Below are positions 5,972 through 6,216 of a DNA stretch of 6,216 nucleotides, in pieces. The notes beneath the pieces were generated by a model that had not been told where the DNA came from, searched no databases, and was given only the letters and a program-made list of their open reading frames with translations. This DNA is from Clostridia bacterium (GTDB lineage: Bacteria; Bacillota; UBA994; PWPR01). Both the position numbers and the translations under genes were made by a program. Position 1 is the first letter of the stretch; each line of letters begins with the position of its first letter. Location of the stretch: assembly GCA_003557085.1 (NCBI GenBank), contig PWPR01000019.1, forward strand, positions 1 to 6,216, in the 5' to 3' direction.

Positions 5972-6026
5972 TTGTTTGAGAGTTGTTAGATCATATAATT
6001 TTTATCATGATGAAATATGGTAAAAT
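5972..6026 (+). promoter_or_regulatory. Candidate promoters before the ASKHA gene
   Basis: The 197-bp gap after hisS holds two promoter-like signals. TTGTTT (5972-5977), a 16-bp spacer and TATAAT (5994-5999) form one. The extended -10 TGGTAAAAT (6018-6026) is the other, matching the elements ahead of murC and the NERD-like gene. Either could drive the next gene, with a leader of more than 100 nt. Apart from a weak 6-bp hairpin at 6060-6079, I see nothing else in this gap. Confidence 0.45.
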
Positions 6027-6135
6027 TATGTTAGTTTCTGATAAACATCGAATAATAGCTAGCTTTTTATTGTAAGCTAAAAGCAAATAACATATAATTA
6101 AAACAGAGTGTAAATGGGGTAAAGGAGAGATTAAA

Positions 6136-6216
6136 TTGTCTAAATATGTATTAGCAATAGATGTTGGTAGTACTACTACAAAAGCAATTCTTTTTGGTCC
6201 AAAAGATGGATTACGC
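6136..6216 (+). CDS. ASKHA-superfamily protein, possibly MutL/GlmL-like (partial)
   Basis: Only the first 27 codons are in the window, reading (M)SKYVLAIDVGSTTTKAILF and onward to the edge. AIDVGSTTTKAIL is the phosphate-1 loop of the actin/hexokinase/Hsp70 ATPase fold. The GSTTTKAIL form occurs in MutL/GlmL-type proteins linked to B12-dependent mutases and in BadF/HgdC-type activators of 2-hydroxyacyl-CoA dehydratases. The short strand followed by a charged turn (GPKDG) slightly favours the MutL-like type, but the fragment is too short to decide. The TTG start is set by AAAGGAG (6121-6127) eight bases upstream. No membrane or signal segment is seen. Confidence 0.7.
   Translation, partial: MSKYVLAIDVGSTTTKAILFGPKDGLR

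Noticed and set aside
6060..6079. Terminator after hisS
   Set aside because: The stem TAGCTT/AAGCTA is only 6 bp with an 8-base loop, has no T-tract, and lies over 100 bp after the stop and downstream of the putative promoters.
1..6216. CRISPR arrays, tRNA or rRNA genes
   Set aside because: No regularly spaced direct repeats and no tRNA or rRNA signatures were seen on either strand.

Overview
The window comes from a low-GC, AT-rich Gram-positive bacterium, most likely an anaerobic clostridial Firmicute. The basis is strong AAGGAGG-type ribosome binding sites, GTG and TTG starts, short intergenic regions, a MurC with the EACEY variant familiar from Clostridia, a YerC-type TrpR-like regulator, and the start of an ASKHA/MutL-like protein. 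The species cannot be fixed from this sequence.

Bases 1 to about 1470 are a decayed group II intron on the plus strand; its 5' end lies outside the window. Its reverse transcriptase/maturase reading frame (140-1389) carries four in-frame stops, each at a position where glutamine is likely ancestral. The catalytic core, including the YADD box, has been lost. In its place is a short stretch holding two perfect inverted repeats. The ribozyme's 3' end, domains V and VI with a bulged branch-point A, is still recognisable.

Bases 1495 to 3430 hold a minus-strand pair: murC (cell-wall precursor ligase), then a small LapA-like membrane protein that ends directly on its own terminator. Divergent from murC is a TrpR-related regulator of the YerC/HisR type (3523-3807), with two palindromes between its -10 box and its RBS. 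It converges, through a two-way terminator hairpin, on a membrane-anchored NERD-like protein (minus strand) whose putative nuclease residues are all substituted.

Divergent from that gene is hisS (4679-5938), with a good sigma-A-type promoter and no T-box. It is followed by promoter-like sequences and the first 27 codons of an ASKHA-fold protein cut off by the window edge. The HisR-type regulator close to hisS suggests a histidine-related theme, but apart from the murC-lapA pair the genes are separate transcription units, mostly housekeeping. I found no clearly novel multi-gene system. The most unusual items are the rearranged intron core, the putative operators of the TrpR-like gene, and the catalytically altered NERD-like protein.
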